NCBI GenBank assembly: GCA_964540535.1
Contig: CAZIMO010000001.1
Coordinates: 62,001-126,000, forward strand
Length of the DNA: 64,000 nucleotides
Direction: 5' to 3'
Origin: Fimenecus sp964540535
Lineage (GTDB): Bacteria; Bacillota; Clostridia; Oscillospirales; Acutalibacteraceae
The position numbers and the translations under genes are program-made. Below are positions 16,790-25,966 of the stretch, piece by piece (the stretch's first letter is position 1; each line of letters begins with the position of its first letter). The notes below the pieces were generated by a model, which ran no database searches, was not told where the DNA came from, and worked only from the letters and a program-made list of their open reading frames with translations.

Positions 16790-18121
16790 TTATTTTTTGT
16801 TATTCTTGTCACGCTCGCGAATCACAAAGCGTGTGGGCGTACCTTCAAGACCGAAAACCTCTCGAATTTGGTTGTCGAGATAACGCTGATAGCTGTAATG
16901 GAAAAGCTCTTTATTATTAACAAAGCAAACAAATGTCGGAGGGCGTGTTGAAGCCTGCGTCATATAATAAATTTTCAAGCGTTTGCCCTTATCTGTCGGA
17001 GGCTGAACACGTGCCGTAGCACTTGCGAGAACATCATTAAGCTTACCTGTTGAAATACGCATTGCGTTTTGTGTATCAACGAATTTAATAAGCTCAAAAA
17101 GTCTGTCAAGTCTTTGACCTGTTTTAGCGGAAATGAAGATAAACGGCGCATAACTCATAAATGAGAAATCGTTCATAAGCTTCTTGCGGTATTTATCCAT
17201 TGTAGTGCCGTCTTTTTCGACTAAATCCCATTTATTAACCGCAATAATACAAGCCTTGCCAAGCTCATGAGCGATACCTGCAACCTTTGAATCCTGCTCT
17301 GTAAATCCTTCAGCCGCATCAATCATAATTACGCACACATCGGCACGCTCAACAGCCATACGGGCGCGGATTACAGAATATTTTTCAATCATATCCTCAA
17401 CCTTACTTTTACGGCGCAAGCCTGCGGTATCAATGAACATAAAGGAACCGAATTTATTATTTATATAAGTGTCGGTAGCATCTCTTGTTGTGCCTGCAAT
17501 ATCAGAAACAATTACGCGCTCTTCACCAGCGATTTTATTGATAAGCGATGATTTGCCTGCGTTAGGCTTACCGATAACAGCAACCTTTACGGTATCGCTT
17601 TCTTCTTCATTGTCAGCCTCTTCGGGAATATATTCAAGAACCTTATCAAGCAAATCGCCTGTTCCGTGACCGTGAGCCGCAGAAACCTGTATTGGGTCAC
17701 CTAAACCGAGATTATAGAACTCGTAAAATTCAGCAGGCGGTTCACCCACAGAATCTGATTTATTAACGCACAGAATAATAGGCTTACCGCTTTTCAAAAG
17801 CATTGTCGCCACTTCTTCATCAGTTGCCACAACACCTGTTCTGACATCAGTTACAAAAATTATAACATCAGCGCTTTCGATTGCAAGCTGTGCCTGACGA
17901 CGCATCTGTGAAAGGATAATGTCATCTGAATAAGGCTCAATACCGCCTGTATCTATAAGTAACATCTGATGTCCGAGCCACTCGCAATCGCCGTAAATTC
18001 TGTCACGGGTAACACCGGGTGTATCGTCAACAATCGAAAGTCTTTTGCCGACAAGTTTATTAAACAGTGTACTTTTGCCCACATTAGGCCGCCCTACTAT
18101 CGCAACAACGGGTTTTGCCAT
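16790..18121 (-). CDS. der: Ribosome biogenesis GTPase Der (EngA)
   Basis: Double-GTPase factor for 50S subunit maturation. 443 residues. Two G domains: G1 GRPNVGKST with DTPG and NKSD, then GKPNAGKSS with DTAG and NKWD; a KH-like C-terminal domain ends in a basic tail. The start codon overlaps the stop of the DUF512 gene by one base (TAATG), so the two are translationally coupled. Confidence 0.97.
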   Translation of the reverse strand: MAKPVVAIVGRPNVGKSTLFNKLVGKRLSIVDDTPGVTRDRIYGDCEWLGHQMLLIDTGGIEPYSDDIILSQMRRQAQLAIESADVIIFVTDVRTGVVATDEEVATMLLKSGKPIILCVNKSDSVGEPPAEFYEFYNLGLGDPIQVSAAHGHGTGDLLDKVLEYIPEEADNEEESDTVKVAVIGKPNAGKSSLINKIAGEERVIVSDIAGTTRDATDTYINNKFGSFMFIDTAGLRRKSKVEDMIEKYSVIRARMAVERADVCVIMIDAAEGFTEQDSKVAGIAHELGKACIIAVNKWDLVEKDGTTMDKYRKKLMNDFSFMSYAPFIFISAKTGQRLDRLFELIKFVDTQNAMRISTGKLNDVLASATARVQPPTDKGKRLKIYYMTQASTRPPTFVCFVNNKELFHYSYQRYLDNQIREVFGLEGTPTRFVIRERDKNNKK

Positions 18122-19431
18122 TATTTCACCCCCAAAATATCACTTAAAAGCTGACCGCCGTCACCTTTGGTCAGAATAATTTTCGTATTTAACGATTTTT
18201 CAAGTTCCTCAACCATCATATCGTCAAGGAATTTGTCTTTATTTTCGGTATGATTTGTATAATCGCTAATCATTGAATTTGACAGCAACAGGCAATCGCC
18301 TAAACTGCAATTTTTAAGCTGTTCAAGTAAATCCTGCCCTGTTATAAGTCCCGTAACAGTTATAGTTTCACCGAAAAATTTGTTTATTATTTTCCTAACT
18401 TGAATTTCTATGCCATACTTTTCTTCGGCTTTTTTACAAAGCATACAGAGAAACGGATAAAAGTCTGCGCCTGTCGCCAATGTCACCTTTTTATTGACAG
18501 GCTTTTCGTTACAAAATTCAAGCTCATCAAGAAACTCGTCGCAGAAAGAACGCACCATTCCTACACCGTTATCAAGTTGAGGATAGCCGTCATAAAATTC
18601 AGAGGTCGGCAAATCTCTTTCAGCCTTAATATAAAATTCGTCAGCGGCATAACAAAGTCCTATGCCAAATTCCTCACGGAATTTTTGAGAATAGCCCTCG
18701 ATTATATCAATTGTTTCTCCTGCTGTTTGCTTGTTATAAGGTTCTATTTCTTCAAGGCCGTTACGGAATTTTGTAAGCCCCACGGGAACCGCCGCAATGC
18801 TTTGAACCGAAGGATAAAGCGCCGAAAGCTCATCAATGCTTCTTTTAAGCTCGTCACCGTCATTGATATTTGGACACAGTACAAGCTGGGTATTCATTTT
18901 GATGCCTGCATCAGCCAGTCTTTTAATTATTTCAAGACTTTTGCCGGCATTTTTATTTTTCATCATACGAACTCTCAGTTCAGGGTTCATTGTATGGACT
19001 GAAATATTTATAGGACTTATGTGCATTGAAATAATTCGCTCAATTTCATGCTCGGAAATATTGGTAAGCGTGATATAGTTACCGAAAAGGAAGGAAAGAC
19101 GGCTATCATCATCTTTAAAATAAAGACTTTCACGAAGTCCTTTAGGTAACTGATCAATAAAGCAGAAAACACACTTGTTTTTGCAGTGCTGCTGCTTGTC
19201 CATCAAATAAGTTTCAAATTCAAGACCGCAATTTGCCGAATTGGCCTTTATAACTTTGAAGCCGTCATCACACTTAAAGGTCATTCTGACATTACCCTCT
19301 GCCATATAAAAATCATAGTCAAGAAAATCCATAACTTCTTTACCGTTTACACGCAAAAGACTATCCCCTGCCTTTATGCCCATTAAGGCGCAGCGGGAAT
19401 TAGGCTTTACATTACTGATTTTTACTGACAT
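18121..19431 (-). CDS. DUF512 family radical SAM-like protein with PDZ domain
   Basis: About 436 residues. An N-terminal PDZ-like segment (SNVKPNSRCALMGIKAGD) is followed by a CxxxCxxC cluster in HCKNKCVFCFIDQLPKGLR, which is characteristic of the DUF512 radical SAM-like family, and then the DUF512 domain. Its reaction is unknown. The ATG at 19431 has GAGG 8 bases upstream; a GTG at 19440 is an alternative. Coupling to der is common in Clostridia and points to a role in ribosome or RNA maturation, by inference only. Confidence 0.85.
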   Translation of the reverse strand: MSVKISNVKPNSRCALMGIKAGDSLLRVNGKEVMDFLDYDFYMAEGNVRMTFKCDDGFKVIKANSANCGLEFETYLMDKQQHCKNKCVFCFIDQLPKGLRESLYFKDDDSRLSFLFGNYITLTNISEHEIERIISMHISPINISVHTMNPELRVRMMKNKNAGKSLEIIKRLADAGIKMNTQLVLCPNINDGDELKRSIDELSALYPSVQSIAAVPVGLTKFRNGLEEIEPYNKQTAGETIDIIEGYSQKFREEFGIGLCYAADEFYIKAERDLPTSEFYDGYPQLDNGVGMVRSFCDEFLDELEFCNEKPVNKKVTLATGADFYPFLCMLCKKAEEKYGIEIQVRKIINKFFGETITVTGLITGQDLLEQLKNCSLGDCLLLSNSMISDYTNHTENKDKFLDDMMVEELEKSLNTKIILTKGDGGQLLSDILGVK

Positions 19432-19481
19432 TGAGTTCACCTCTTTAACCTTATTTTTTGATGTTAAAATTATGCAAGACT

Positions 19482-19513
19482 AAAAGGCGGAGAGAAATCG
19501 TTCTTTCCGCCTT
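19482..19513 (-). terminator. Terminator after rpmF
   Basis: On the minus strand AAGGCGGA and TCCGCCTT form an 8-bp GC-rich stem with a 14-base loop, then TTAG. The T-tract is short, so efficiency may be partial; it lies about 30 bases after the rpmF stop. Confidence 0.65.
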
Positions 19514-19542
19514 CCTTTAACTGAAGATAGATTAAAAGGAAA

Positions 19543-19731
19543 TTAAGCCTCTTCTTTAAGAGCAACAACCTGTCTTCCCTTGTACTGTCCGCACTCGCCG
19601 CAAACTCTGTGAGGTCTTTTGTAGTTACCGCAGTTGGGGCATTTTACAAGCTCGGGAGCTGTCATCTTCCATACGCTTGAACGTCTTTTATCTCTTCTTG
19701 TTTTTGAAACTCTTCTCTTGGGTACTGCCAT
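19543..19731 (-). CDS. rpmF: 50S ribosomal protein L32
   Basis: 62 residues, with the typical MAVPKRRVSKTRRDKRRS start and a zinc ribbon (CPNCGN then CGECGQ), i.e. the C+ zinc-binding form. It follows the DUF177 gene by 36 bases, the standard yceD-rpmF order; the usual plsX/fabH/acpP genes do not follow here. Confidence 0.97.
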   Translation of the reverse strand: MAVPKRRVSKTRRDKRRSSVWKMTAPELVKCPNCGNYKRPHRVCGECGQYKGRQVVALKEEA

Positions 19732-19767
19732 TGTGAGGCACCTCCTTATGAAAATACTAAATAATAA

Positions 19768-20262
19768 CTAATCATCAAGCAGCTCTAATAAGGCCGCCAA
19801 ACGCGGATCAACATCTTTTTTGCAGTCACACGAACCGTTATTAAGATTTTTACCGCATTTTGAACAAAGTCCTTTACAATCTTCACGACACAAAAACTTG
19901 TTCGGAAGCGAAAGCACAATGTCTTCACAAACCAGCGCATCTAAATCAAGCACTGAATTTTCAACAACGATATAATCGTCATTTTCTTCATTGACAAGGT
20001 TATTTACAAGCAAATGCTCAATGGGAACTTGAAAATCCATTTTAAACTCTTCTGCGCAACGGCTGCAAGCCACTGTGGCAGAAAAAGATGCAATGCCTGA
20101 CAACGACACAATACCCGTATTGTTCTCGATCTTACCACTAACCGCAACACCCGGTGTGTCAAGTGAAATATCGTCAGAAAGAGCATATTCCGGCACAAAA
20201 GAATGGTCGAATTCTGTTTTTGAGCCTTCAATATTAAAAATTTGTTCAAGTTGAATACGCAT
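19768..20262 (-). CDS. DUF177 (YceD-like) protein
   Basis: About 164 residues. A CSRC pair in the centre and a C-terminal Cys-rich tail (CREDCKGLCSKCG) are typical of the clostridial YceD/DUF177 family, whose members are linked to 23S rRNA accumulation in bacteria and plastids. The ATG at 20262 is chosen with GAAAGGA about 10 bases upstream. Co-transcribed with rpmF from a near-consensus promoter. Confidence 0.9.
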   Translation of the reverse strand: MRIQLEQIFNIEGSKTEFDHSFVPEYALSDDISLDTPGVAVSGKIENNTGIVSLSGIASFSATVACSRCAEEFKMDFQVPIEHLLVNNLVNEENDDYIVVENSVLDLDALVCEDIVLSLPNKFLCREDCKGLCSKCGKNLNNGSCDCKKDVDPRLAALLELLDD

Positions 20263-20298
20263 TTGGGCATTCCTTTCAACACTAATCAACGTTAAAAT

Positions 20299-20327
20299 AT
20301 TATATATGTTTATTTCGTTTTTGTCAA
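20299..20327 (-). promoter_or_regulatory. Promoter of the DUF177-rpmF unit
   Basis: Minus strand TTGACA (20327-20322), 17-base spacer, TATAAT (20304-20299): a perfect sigma-A match. The start codon lies about 37 bases downstream of the -10 box. Strong expression fits a ribosomal protein operon. Confidence 0.92.
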
Positions 20328-20418
20328 CAAAAATCGTGAATATTTTTTGTAGAAAATGCGATTAAATTTAAGGTATCGATGATTTTCGCATATTCTGTTC
20401 TGCTTTTGTCATCTTACA

Positions 20419-20446
20419 GAAAAATGGCGGGAGAACACTCCCGCCT
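20419..20446 (-). terminator. Terminator after the small P-loop gene
   Basis: GGCGGGAG and CTCCCGCC pair over 8 bp around a 4-base loop; on the minus strand ATTTTTC follows. It lies about 17 bases past the stop of the gene at 20463. Confidence 0.85.
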
Positions 20447-20462
20447 GCCGTTATTAAAACGA

Positions 20463-20885
20463 TTAGTTGATTTTTTCGCAATATTCAAACATTGACTCGG
20501 GAAGATCTTCGAGATCGGTTGAAATTGTGAATGTGAACTTTGTATCGGAAATCTTTGAAAGTCCGTCAACTTTTTTAAGGAATGCTGCAAGGTCATCGCC
20601 GTTACGGTTATCTGCAATTCTGAATGTAGCGTCTACAAAGATATCGGTAATATCATGGTCGCCTGCACAGATACCGCTCAAGAAGCCGTAAAATGCATCA
20701 TAACCCGAAACAGAGAAAACATCAGTTGCAACAAGTCTTGCACGATAGTTTACATCGTATGTAAGCTTTGTTTCTTTTTCAACACATACAACATTGCCGC
20801 TTGATACATGAACAGCATCGTTTACATGCTCAACAAGTATCTTAGTTTTTCCAGTTCCTTTTTTGCCGATAATAAGAGAAATCAT
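20463..20885 (-). CDS. Small P-loop NTPase of unknown function
   Basis: 140 residues. Walker A is GKKGTGKTK near residues 7-15, and a hydrophobic strand ending in Asp (DITDIFVDAT) is a possible Walker B. No other motifs are recognised; the protein is about the size of a minimal P-loop domain. Similar clostridial proteins are often labelled PilT-like, but there are no pilus genes nearby and the label is unsupported. AGGAGG precedes the ATG, and the gene has its own terminator. Confidence 0.7.
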   Translation of the reverse strand: MISLIIGKKGTGKTKILVEHVNDAVHVSSGNVVCVEKETKLTYDVNYRARLVATDVFSVSGYDAFYGFLSGICAGDHDITDIFVDATFRIADNRNGDDLAAFLKKVDGLSKISDTKFTFTISTDLEDLPESMFEYCEKIN

Positions 20886-20949
20886 ATTATCTCCTCCTAT
20901 ATATTTATTGTCTTATCCGCCTAAAAGGCGGTAAATTCCGTTTTTTTGA

Positions 20950-22287
20950 TTAACTTAATCTTGCTAAAAGTTCTGCCTGCTGTGCTTCATAGCCCGGCTT
21001 TCCGAGAAGCGCAAACATATTCTTTTTATAGCTTTCAACACCGGGTTGGTTAAATGGATTAACACCCAAAATATAGCCGGAAATTGCGCAAGCCTTTTCA
21101 AAGAAATAAACGAGATAGCCGAATTCATATTCATTCATTTCGGGAACCTCAATGCAGATGTTGGGAACACCGCCGTCAACATGGGCAAGTAATGTGCCTT
21201 GATATGCCTGACGGTTGACAAAATCCATTGTTTTGCCTGCAAGGAAGTTAAGTCCGTCTGCATTAACCTCGTCTTCTTTGATTATTACCTCTCTCTTGGG
21301 CTTTGTAAACATTACAGAAGTCTCAAACAACATTCTGACACCGTCTTGAATGTACTGACCCATTGAGTGCAAATCTGTTGAGCAAACAACGCTGGCGGGG
21401 AAAATACCCTTGCCGTCTTTGCCCTCGCTTTCGCCGTAAAGCTGTTTGAACCACTCGTTCATCATTGTGAAGTCGGGTTCATAAGCTACCATAAGCTCAA
21501 CTGCCTTACCCTTGCCTAAAAGGATATTGCGGAGTGCCGCATACTTATAACAATCATTCTTTTCAATGTCACAAATACTGTAATCTTTTCTTGCGTCAGC
21601 CGCACCCTGCATCATTTTATCAATATCAATTCCTGCAACGGCAATAGGAAGCAAGCCTACTGCGGTGAGAACTGAATATCTGCCGCCTACATTATCGGGC
21701 ACTACAAATGTTTCGTAGCCTGATTTATCAGAGAACTCTTTAAGAGTACCCTTGCATTTATCGGTAGTAACATAAATTCTTTTGGAAGCCTCTTCTTCGC
21801 CGTACTTCTCAATGAGAAGCTCACGGAAAATGCGGAATGCAATTGCAGGCTCGGTAGTTGTACCGGATTTTGAAATAACATTAATCGAAAAATCAACATC
21901 TTTTACAAGCTCAACAAGCTCTGAAAGCGAATTGCCGCTGATTGAGTTACCGCTGAAATATATGTTCGGAGTATCTTTTGAAACGAGATTGTAATTCTGC
22001 GAAGTGCAGAATTCAATAGCTGCACGAGCACCGAGATAGCTTCCGCCTATGCCGATAACAACCAAAGCCTTGGAATCGCTTTTAATTTTAGCCGCTGCTT
22101 TTTTAATTCTCTCAAATTCATCTTTATCATAGTCTACGGGAAGGTCAACCCAACCTAAAAAATCAGCGCCCTCACCGCTTTTGTCGATTACTTTCTGATG
22201 AGCGTCTGCAACAGCAGGAGCCATTGCCGATATTTCATCATCAGTAATAAAGTTCTTAACATATTTGTCATTAAGCTTTAACGCCAT
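20950..22287 (-). CDS. pgi: Glucose-6-phosphate isomerase
   Basis: Interconverts glucose-6-phosphate and fructose-6-phosphate in glycolysis. 445 residues, the compact Firmicutes form. Recognisable segments are VVIGIGGSYLGARAAIEF, the sugar-phosphate loop ISKSGTTTEPA, DNVGGRYSVLTAVGLLP and the catalytic C-terminal NPFNQPGVESYK. It is monocistronic, with its own promoter. Confidence 0.97.
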   Translation of the reverse strand: MALKLNDKYVKNFITDDEISAMAPAVADAHQKVIDKSGEGADFLGWVDLPVDYDKDEFERIKKAAAKIKSDSKALVVIGIGGSYLGARAAIEFCTSQNYNLVSKDTPNIYFSGNSISGNSLSELVELVKDVDFSINVISKSGTTTEPAIAFRIFRELLIEKYGEEEASKRIYVTTDKCKGTLKEFSDKSGYETFVVPDNVGGRYSVLTAVGLLPIAVAGIDIDKMMQGAADARKDYSICDIEKNDCYKYAALRNILLGKGKAVELMVAYEPDFTMMNEWFKQLYGESEGKDGKGIFPASVVCSTDLHSMGQYIQDGVRMLFETSVMFTKPKREVIIKEDEVNADGLNFLAGKTMDFVNRQAYQGTLLAHVDGGVPNICIEVPEMNEYEFGYLVYFFEKACAISGYILGVNPFNQPGVESYKKNMFALLGKPGYEAQQAELLARLS

Positions 22288-22322
22288 TTGTATTAGTCCT
22301 CGCTTTGCCGTGTTTTTATATT

Positions 22323-22351
22323 ATTTTACCCTAAATCAATAGTTTTTTCAA
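22323..22351 (-). promoter_or_regulatory. Promoter of pgi
   Basis: Minus strand TTGAAA (22351-22346), 17-base spacer, TAAAAT (22328-22323). Two mismatches in total from sigma-A consensus. It lies 36 bases upstream of the ATG. Confidence 0.6.
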
Positions 22352-22373
22352 TAGATTTTTCGGTATTTTAGAA

Positions 22374-23528
22374 TTATTTTTTTGCAAATGTTGACCACAG
22401 CATTGAAAAAACAAAAAATATGCTTCGCCGTTCGACCCGGGCTTCGCTGATTAGATTACACTCGGCAATAGCTTTACCGTCTGCTTCAAAATAAATATTG
22501 CCCAAGGTTTGACCTTTTTCAACAGGTGCTTCAACATCAATACACATATCAATTCGCTGTGTAATACTACTTTGAGTTCCTTTTTTTATAAGTATCGGCG
22601 AAATTTCTGTTATCACGGGAGAAACCGTGCTTTGCTCGCCATAAAGCACATTAACATCTGTAATCAGCGACAAATCGACCTGCGGTGTATAGATTTCATA
22701 ATTTGCAAATCCCCAAGAGAGCAGTTTTTTTGCGTCTTCAAAGCGATTATTACTGTTATCACTGCCCAAAACGACTGCTACAAGTTCCAAACCGTCACGC
22801 TGTGCCGTAGCGCTTATGCAATAACCGGCTTTTGAGGTTGTGCCTGTTTTTAACCCAGTTGCGCCGTCATAAAAACGGATAAGTCGATTAGTATTTACAA
22901 GCTCGGTTTCACCGTTGCGAAGTGAATCCATCCAAATTGTGGTATAATCTTTAATCCGTTCGTGCTTCATAAGTTCACAGCTCATAACAGCAATATCACG
23001 GGCGGTGCTGTAATGTTCAACTGTTGTATCGTCGAGTCCAGAACAGTTTTCAAAATTGGTATTTGTCATTCCAAGCTCTGCCGCACGTTTATTCATCATA
23101 GACACAAAAGACGCTTCGTCGCCTGCTACATACTCGCCCAAAGCGGTGCTGGCGTCATTGGCACTTGCAACTGCGGTCGCCTTTAAAAGCTCATGCACTG
23201 TCATTTGTTCGCCATCTTTAAGCCAAATTTGCGAACCTCCCTTTGACGAGGCATTACTGCTTGCTGTAACTTTGTCATCGAGAGTTATTTTACCGCTGTC
23301 TATTGCCTCCATAACAAGTAAAAGAGTCATAATCTTTGTTATAGAAGCAGGCGGAAGCTTTTCATCGGGATTTTTTGAGAGCAAAACCTCTCCGCTTGAA
23401 ATCTCCATTAGTATTGCAGATTTTGCCGTAATAGAATTGGCAACTGCACTGCCATCTTCTGCAAAGGCGGTGACAGATACAGTAAACAGCATAAAAATAC
23501 ACAGTAAAACTGAAACAAATTTTTTCAT
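22374..23528 (-). CDS. dacF: D-alanyl-D-alanine carboxypeptidase (DacF/PBP5 type)
   Basis: Secreted low-molecular-weight penicillin-binding protein that trims the pentapeptide D-Ala. 384 residues with a signal peptide (cleavage after AFA near residue 23). The serine-peptidase triad motifs are intact: SxxK as S62-I-T-K65, SxN as S122-A-N124, and KTG at 227-229. After the S11 domain comes the PBP5-type beta domain and a final hydrophobic/basic segment that could attach to the membrane. ATG preceded by GGAGGG. Divergent from mtaB. Confidence 0.93.
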   Translation of the reverse strand: MKKFVSVLLCIFMLFTVSVTAFAEDGSAVANSITAKSAILMEISSGEVLLSKNPDEKLPPASITKIMTLLLVMEAIDSGKITLDDKVTASSNASSKGGSQIWLKDGEQMTVHELLKATAVASANDASTALGEYVAGDEASFVSMMNKRAAELGMTNTNFENCSGLDDTTVEHYSTARDIAVMSCELMKHERIKDYTTIWMDSLRNGETELVNTNRLIRFYDGATGLKTGTTSKAGYCISATAQRDGLELVAVVLGSDNSNNRFEDAKKLLSWGFANYEIYTPQVDLSLITDVNVLYGEQSTVSPVITEISPILIKKGTQSSITQRIDMCIDVEAPVEKGQTLGNIYFEADGKAIAECNLISEARVERRSIFFVFSMLWSTFAKK

Positions 23529-23617
23529 TATTATCCCTCCGTAAAAGAATTATATGAACAGGACAAATTTCTATATGAAAAAATGAAAAAATATGTTATT
23601 ATATTGTCGGTGATATT

Positions 23618-24904
23618 ATGAAAGTATTTTTCCACACGCTCGGATGCAAGGTAAATCAATATGAAACCCAAGAAATGCGTGAACAATTAATGAAAAACGG
23701 ATATGAAATTACCGACGACGAAAGCAATGCGGATATTTTCGTTGTAAACTCCTGCACTGTTACGAGTGAAAGCGACAGAAAAACAAGGCAGTGTGTGCGT
23801 CATTATAAAAATAAATATCCCGAAGAAACAGTTGTGCTGACAGGCTGTATGCCCCAATCCTTTCCTGAAATGGCAGAAAAGCTGACTGAAGCAGATATTG
23901 TTCTCGGTAACAGAAATAACAAATTGCTTGTAACGTCTCTCAACGAGTATTTTGCAGGCGATTGCAGAGTTATGCATTTAACACAGCACGCAAGCGGCGA
24001 GGCTCTCATCTCAACAGGAATTACGGATTTTGAAGAGCGCACAAGAGCAACCTTAAAAATTGAAGACGGATGCGACCGTTTTTGCTCATACTGTATTATT
24101 CCGAAAGCCCGTGGCAGAGTGCGCTGGAAAGCCATTGAAGAAATAAAAAGCGAGGTTAAAGCCATTGCTGAAAACGGATTTCGTGAAATTGTGGTTGTGG
24201 GCATAAACCTCTCTGCTTATGGCAAAGGAAGCGAATTAGACCTTGCTGACGCTGTATATGCAGTTGCCGAAAATGATAAAATTGAGCGAATTCGTTTAGG
24301 CTCGCTTGAACCCGACCACATTACTGATGAGCTTATTGAAAAGCTTGCTAAATGTGACAAGCTTTGTCCGCAATTTCACATCTCACTGCAAAGCGGATGC
24401 GATAAGATTCTCAAAAAAATGAACAGGCATTACACAAGCAATGAATATTTTGAACTGTGTAAGAAATTGAGAAAAGAGTTTAAATGCTGTACGCTCACAA
24501 CTGACATTATGGTTGGTTTTCCGCAGGAAAATGATGAAGATTTTGAAATTACAAGACAATTCGCAGAAAAAATAGGATTTGAAAAAATACATATATTCCC
24601 CTATTCCCGCCGAAGCGGAACTGTTGCTGACAAAATGGACGGACAAATTGAGAAATCCGTTAAAGCATACAGGGTCAGCGAACTGTCAAATACCGCTGAC
24701 AAATTAAGAGCTGAATTTTTAAAATCACAAATCGGTAAAACCGTTTCAGTACTTATTGAGGGCAAACAACATGGCGGTGAATATTTCGGATATACCCCCA
24801 ATTATACGCCCGTGAGAATTCACGGTAAAACAGAAATAGGTAAAATAGCCAGAGTTCAAATAGTCGGTGTCGGCGAAGATTGGTGCATTGGCGAACAGAT
24901 TTAA
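23618..24904 (+). CDS. mtaB: tRNA (N6-threonylcarbamoyladenosine(37)-C2)-methylthiotransferase
   Basis: Radical SAM enzyme making ms2t6A37 in ANN-decoding tRNAs. 428 residues. The N-terminal UPF0004 domain carries Cys10, Cys46 and Cys77 for the auxiliary cluster; the radical SAM motif is C152-x3-C156-x2-C159 (GCDRFCSYCIIPKARG); a TRAM-like C-terminal domain follows. The length and CIIPKARG variant fit MtaB rather than MiaB or RimO. It is the only large plus-strand gene in the central window, with GGTGA before the ATG. Confidence 0.94.
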   Translation: MKVFFHTLGCKVNQYETQEMREQLMKNGYEITDDESNADIFVVNSCTVTSESDRKTRQCVRHYKNKYPEETVVLTGCMPQSFPEMAEKLTEADIVLGNRNNKLLVTSLNEYFAGDCRVMHLTQHASGEALISTGITDFEERTRATLKIEDGCDRFCSYCIIPKARGRVRWKAIEEIKSEVKAIAENGFREIVVVGINLSAYGKGSELDLADAVYAVAENDKIERIRLGSLEPDHITDELIEKLAKCDKLCPQFHISLQSGCDKILKKMNRHYTSNEYFELCKKLRKEFKCCTLTTDIMVGFPQENDEDFEITRQFAEKIGFEKIHIFPYSRRSGTVADKMDGQIEKSVKAYRVSELSNTADKLRAEFLKSQIGKTVSVLIEGKQHGGEYFGYTPNYTPVRIHGKTEIGKIARVQIVGVGEDWCIGEQI

Positions 24905-24921
24905 TTAAATCTTATAAAATA

Positions 24922-24964
24922 AAAACGGGCGGTGTTGCTTCAAGCACAACAGCGTCCGTTTTGT
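24922..24964 (+). terminator. Bidirectional terminator between mtaB and the convergent gene
   Basis: AAAACGGGCGGTGTTG pairs with CAACAGCGTCCGTTTT at 14 of 16 positions and ends in TTTTGTT; the minus-strand side also has a T-run, so it can serve the convergent gene at 24989. Confidence 0.85.
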
Positions 24965-24988
24965 TATGTTATATAATCAAATATTATA

Positions 24989-25939
24989 TTATTTATCAAG
25001 TCTTACAAATCTGTCTGCATTTTTGCCTGTTGCCTTGAAAACGCCTTTGATTGTTGACCAAATACCCAAAAATGCAAATACAAGACCGAGAACAATATCC
25101 CATACAGTTTCAAGAAGTGCTTCTGAATTTGACGCAAGTGTATAGAAATAAGAATAAACTACATCTAATACGCCGAATGTGTATCCCTCTTGCGACCATG
25201 CAATACCGAGATAAACCATAATTGCGGCACTTTCGGCAATGATAACTCCCAAAATTGTTGCCACTATTATTGCAAAGCCTTTAGCGCGGCTTTCTTTGCC
25301 GTTTAAAAGCTCGTAACCCTTTTTTGCGGCAATACCGATAAGAAATCCGAGCCACGCAACAAACCAGCCGAAATAATAAGCCACAGCCCATGGGATTGCA
25401 CCTATAACTGCGCCGATGAACGCACCGACTGTACCGGAAACTGCACTTCCGCCTTTTTTAATTTCTTCTTTTGCAGAAGCAAACTGTTCGTCATCTCTGT
25501 TAAGACAGCCTTCGTGAAGAAAATACACTGTATCATTCATCAAAGCAGGAACACCTATACCGCCCAATTCATTACCGCACGAGCTGCAATAATTAGCTCC
25601 TTTAGCACCGAAAGAGTTAAGCGCATCAGCGAAAAAGTCAACAAAAGCTATAATCTTTTTCATTGAGCCTATACTGTCAACAAATGTTACATTTATTGCT
25701 GACGGAGAAACCGTGCTTCCGCTTATTCTGTAATTTTTCATTGTATTTGCATCATTTAAAAGCTCATAAGCCGAATGAAGCGCATTTTCGTCTTCAAGTC
25801 TTGCGGCAACTGAAAGGCTTTTCCAGCCGCTGCCTTCTTGCATTGACATCATATATCCACGGTAAATACCGAATGCAACGCCGTTTTTGATTTGCCAATT
25901 TTTTTCTTTAGCGTATTTTTTGATTGTACTGCCTACCAT
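24989..25939 (-). CDS. Membrane protein with internal zinc-ribbon-like motif
   Basis: 316 residues, family not recognised. The first ~115 residues look soluble; then C118-x2-C121 and H142-x2-C145 suggest a metal site; after ~165 come about four hydrophobic helices (rich in Gly/Ala/Trp, for example GAFIGAVIGAIPWAVAYYF) and a basic end. ATG preceded by AAGGAG. Its neighbour at 25967 is a lipoprotein 27 bases upstream on the same strand, so the two may form an envelope unit. Confidence 0.7.
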   Translation of the reverse strand: MVGSTIKKYAKEKNWQIKNGVAFGIYRGYMMSMQEGSGWKSLSVAARLEDENALHSAYELLNDANTMKNYRISGSTVSPSAINVTFVDSIGSMKKIIAFVDFFADALNSFGAKGANYCSSCGNELGGIGVPALMNDTVYFLHEGCLNRDDEQFASAKEEIKKGGSAVSGTVGAFIGAVIGAIPWAVAYYFGWFVAWLGFLIGIAAKKGYELLNGKESRAKGFAIIVATILGVIIAESAAIMVYLGIAWSQEGYTFGVLDVVYSYFYTLASNSEALLETVWDIVLGLVFAFLGIWSTIKGVFKATGKNADRFVRLDK

Positions 25940-25966
25940 TTGTATTTGCTCCTTAGAAATATTTAT

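Noticed and set aside
20463..20885. PilT twitching motility ATPase
   Set aside because: 140 residues is far too short for PilT and no pilus genes occur nearby.
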